Assembly (NCBI GenBank): GCA_031285105.1
Contig: JAITWV010000349.1
Coordinates: forward strand, 1-5,886
DNA: 5,886 bases
Direction: 5' to 3'
Origin: Streptococcaceae bacterium
Lineage (GTDB): Bacteria > Bacillota > Bacilli > Lactobacillales > Streptococcaceae
Under the pieces are notes generated by a model that was given only the letters and a program-made list of their open reading frames with translations, searched no databases and was not told where the DNA came from. The translations under genes were made by a program, and so were the position numbers. Every line of letters begins with the position of its first letter. The stretch's first letter is position 1. This document shows positions 4,919 through 5,886 of the stretch, in pieces.

Positions 4919-5635
4919 TTATATAAGACGTGCTTTAATTGAAGAAATTTCATCCTCGCTCAAACCAAGTGCTTTGACATAATTTTCAACCGAAGTATAA
5001 TTCGTATAAAGATAATCCAAAACCGTTTCCATATATTCAGGCTTAGAATAAAACATTTCAGCTGGTTGCGTTTCAAGTAGCGCTTGAATTTCAGGAGATT
5101 GTTTAATGTTTTCAAAGCTTGGCACATAATCTTTCACTATTTCACTAAATTCAACATTTCCTAAAGATAATAGCAACATGGCAATTAGTCCTGTTCGGTC
5201 TTTTCCGACAAAACAATGAAACAAAATACCACCTTCAGGAGCACTCGCAATTGTTTTTAAGGCATTAGCTAGCGTATTTTTTTCTTTTAAAACCTCAAGA
5301 TAATACTGCTCTAGAAAACTCAAAGGCGACACCATTAACTTCATCGCCAATTCTTGTGGTGATACAGAATAAATAGGTGTGTGTTGAAAATTAAACCGTG
5401 CATTCTCTTTTAACACATGTCCAGTCATTTCTAACTCTTCGCTACTTCTTAAGTCAATAATCGTGCGAATACCATATTCATAAAGCTCATCTATTTCTTC
5501 TTTTGTTAAATTTGCTACGCTGTCACTTCTTAAAAACTGTCCGTATTTTGTATATGTACCTGAAATTGATGGGATTCCACCTAATTCTCTAGTGTTATAG
5601 GTTGTCTTTAATTCTAATTGTTTTGTATTTATCAT
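4919..5635 (-). CDS. Tyrosine/dual-specificity phosphatase, LipA/PtpB type
   Basis: This 238-residue protein belongs to the bacterial tyrosine phosphatase group that includes Listeria LipA and mycobacterial PtpB (Y_phosphatase3). It removes phosphate through a cysteine intermediate. The P-loop HCFVGKDRTG (140-149) gives the nucleophile C141 and the phosphate-binding R147 in C-x5-R. Lys145 within it is the feature linked in this group to activity on phosphoinositides. The N-terminal signature NTRELGGIPS (14-23), the RSDS segment (36-39) and IDLRS with D61 (60-64) are also typical. The C-terminal third (about 165-238) is helical, as in the family. There is no signal peptide, so it is cytosolic. 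The ATG has AGTAGGAGA just upstream. It is a single gene converging with rlmD and ending at the shared hairpin. Its physiological substrate is not evident. Confidence 0.92.
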   Translation of the reverse strand: MINTKQLELKTTYNTRELGGIPSISGTYTKYGQFLRSDSVANLTKEEIDELYEYGIRTIIDLRSSEELEMTGHVLKENARFNFQHTPIYSVSPQELAMKLMVSPLSFLEQYYLEVLKEKNTLANALKTIASAPEGGILFHCFVGKDRTGLIAMLLLSLGNVEFSEIVKDYVPSFENIKQSPEIQALLETQPAEMFYSKPEYMETVLDYLYTNYTSVENYVKALGLSEDEISSIKARLI

Positions 5636-5658
5636 TATTTTCTCCTACTTTTCCATTT

Positions 5659-5664
5659 ATTATA
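5659..5664 (-). promoter_or_regulatory. -10 box of the phosphatase gene
   Basis: TATAAT on the minus strand, 24 bases upstream of the ATG at 5635. The 15-18 base window upstream has no good -35 (ATAAAT at 17), so the promoter is plausible but weak or activator-dependent. Confidence 0.35.
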
Positions 5665-5722
5665 TCTATTTATGCTAGTTAATTTATATTCACGCTTTAG
5701 TACAGTGTAAGTTAAATTGATA

Positions 5723-5886
5723 CTTGAAAAGCGAAAGCTTGTGAATTTCAACACTGCGAATTTTCGGCTGGCTTGGATCTGCGCTTAGGGTGTCCGCACT
5801 GCTATGGCCGGACCGGTTCCATAACTTTTCAAGAAGGGCGCTTGAAAAGTTATTACACCTCGCAAGCCTACAAGCCAGAGTAAACG
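5723..5886 (+). ncRNA. Candidate structured non-coding RNA, cut by the right window edge
   Basis: From about 5756 to 5820 the DNA becomes about 65% GC, against roughly one third around it, with no open reading frame. Nested complements point to a long irregular hairpin. These are CTGGCTTG (5768-5775) with CAAGCCAG (5871-5878), TGCG (5780-5783) with CGCA (5861-5864), GGGTGT (5788-5793) with ACACCT (5855-5860), and a perfect 13-bp apical stem at 5821-5853. Outer bases CG and TTT (5757-5763) also match AAACG at the window end, so pairing probably continues beyond it. Upstream, AAGC-GAAA-GCTT (5729-5740) is a GNRA tetraloop hairpin on the plus strand. That hairpin and one G-U pair favour plus as the RNA strand. 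The rod shape would fit a 6S-like RNA, but I recognise no family sequence, and no clear promoter is seen. Confidence 0.45.
5821..5853. repeat. Perfect 13-bp inverted repeat, apex of the structured block
   Basis: ATAACTTTTCAAG (5821-5833) and CTTGAAAAGTTAT (5841-5853) are exact complements around a 7-base loop. No T run follows on either strand, so it is not a terminator. The core CTTGAAAAG also occurs at 5723-5731, which gives the left arm a second possible partner. Confidence 0.85.

Noticed and set aside
5776..5820. Resemblance of the minus strand to the 5' half of 5S rRNA (GGCCATAGC, GGACACCC)
   Set aside because: The next conserved 5S block is missing and the flanks do not form the 5S terminal stem, so the likeness is probably chance.
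5723..5886. tmRNA, RNase P RNA, SRP RNA or CRISPR tracrRNA
   Set aside because: None of the hallmark conserved stretches of these RNAs is present, and no CRISPR repeats or Cas genes are in the window.

Overview
The window is AT-rich, uses strong GGAGG-type ribosome binding sites and carries lipoproteins with classic lipoboxes (LTAC, LVGC). Together with a PadR regulator and an RlmD-type rRNA methyltransferase, this points to a low-GC Gram-positive bacterium. An Enterococcus- or Carnobacterium-like member of the Lactobacillales is my best guess, but that is inference from protein style rather than a match. It looks chromosomal, and no transposase, integrase, phage gene or CRISPR array is visible.

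Layout from left to right. (1) A minus-strand lipoprotein (34-486) with an 11-residue repeat helix ends at a terminator cut by the window edge. Its likely promoter has a 14-base A tract between the -35 and -10 boxes. (2) A plus-strand operon (748-2275) runs from a near-consensus promoter with one dyad inside the promoter and a second copy just before the first ribosome binding site. It encodes a 96-residue two-helix membrane protein, a GNAT-type acetyltransferase and a PadR-family regulator, packed 1 and 9 bases apart. PadR probably controls its own operon through these dyads. (3) Two related hairpins lie between this operon and the convergent minus-strand pair. One ends in a U run on the plus strand and the other on the minus strand. 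(4) A minus-strand pair, a second GNAT acetyltransferase (2830-3312) and a DUF3221-like lipoprotein (2474-2833), overlaps by 4 bases (ATGA). (5) An RlmD/TrmA-family 23S rRNA uracil-C5-methyltransferase (3492-4862, plus) converges on a LipA/PtpB-type tyrosine phosphatase (4919-5635, minus). They share a hairpin terminator. (6) The last 165 bases hold no gene but contain a GC-rich, heavily self-complementary block that runs off the window end. It is most likely part of a structured non-coding RNA on the plus strand.

The most distinctive parts are the self-contained membrane protein/acetyltransferase/PadR operon with its twin dyads, the A14 tract placed inside a promoter, and the unidentified structured RNA at the right edge. 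The rRNA methyltransferase and the phosphatase are ordinary core-type genes.
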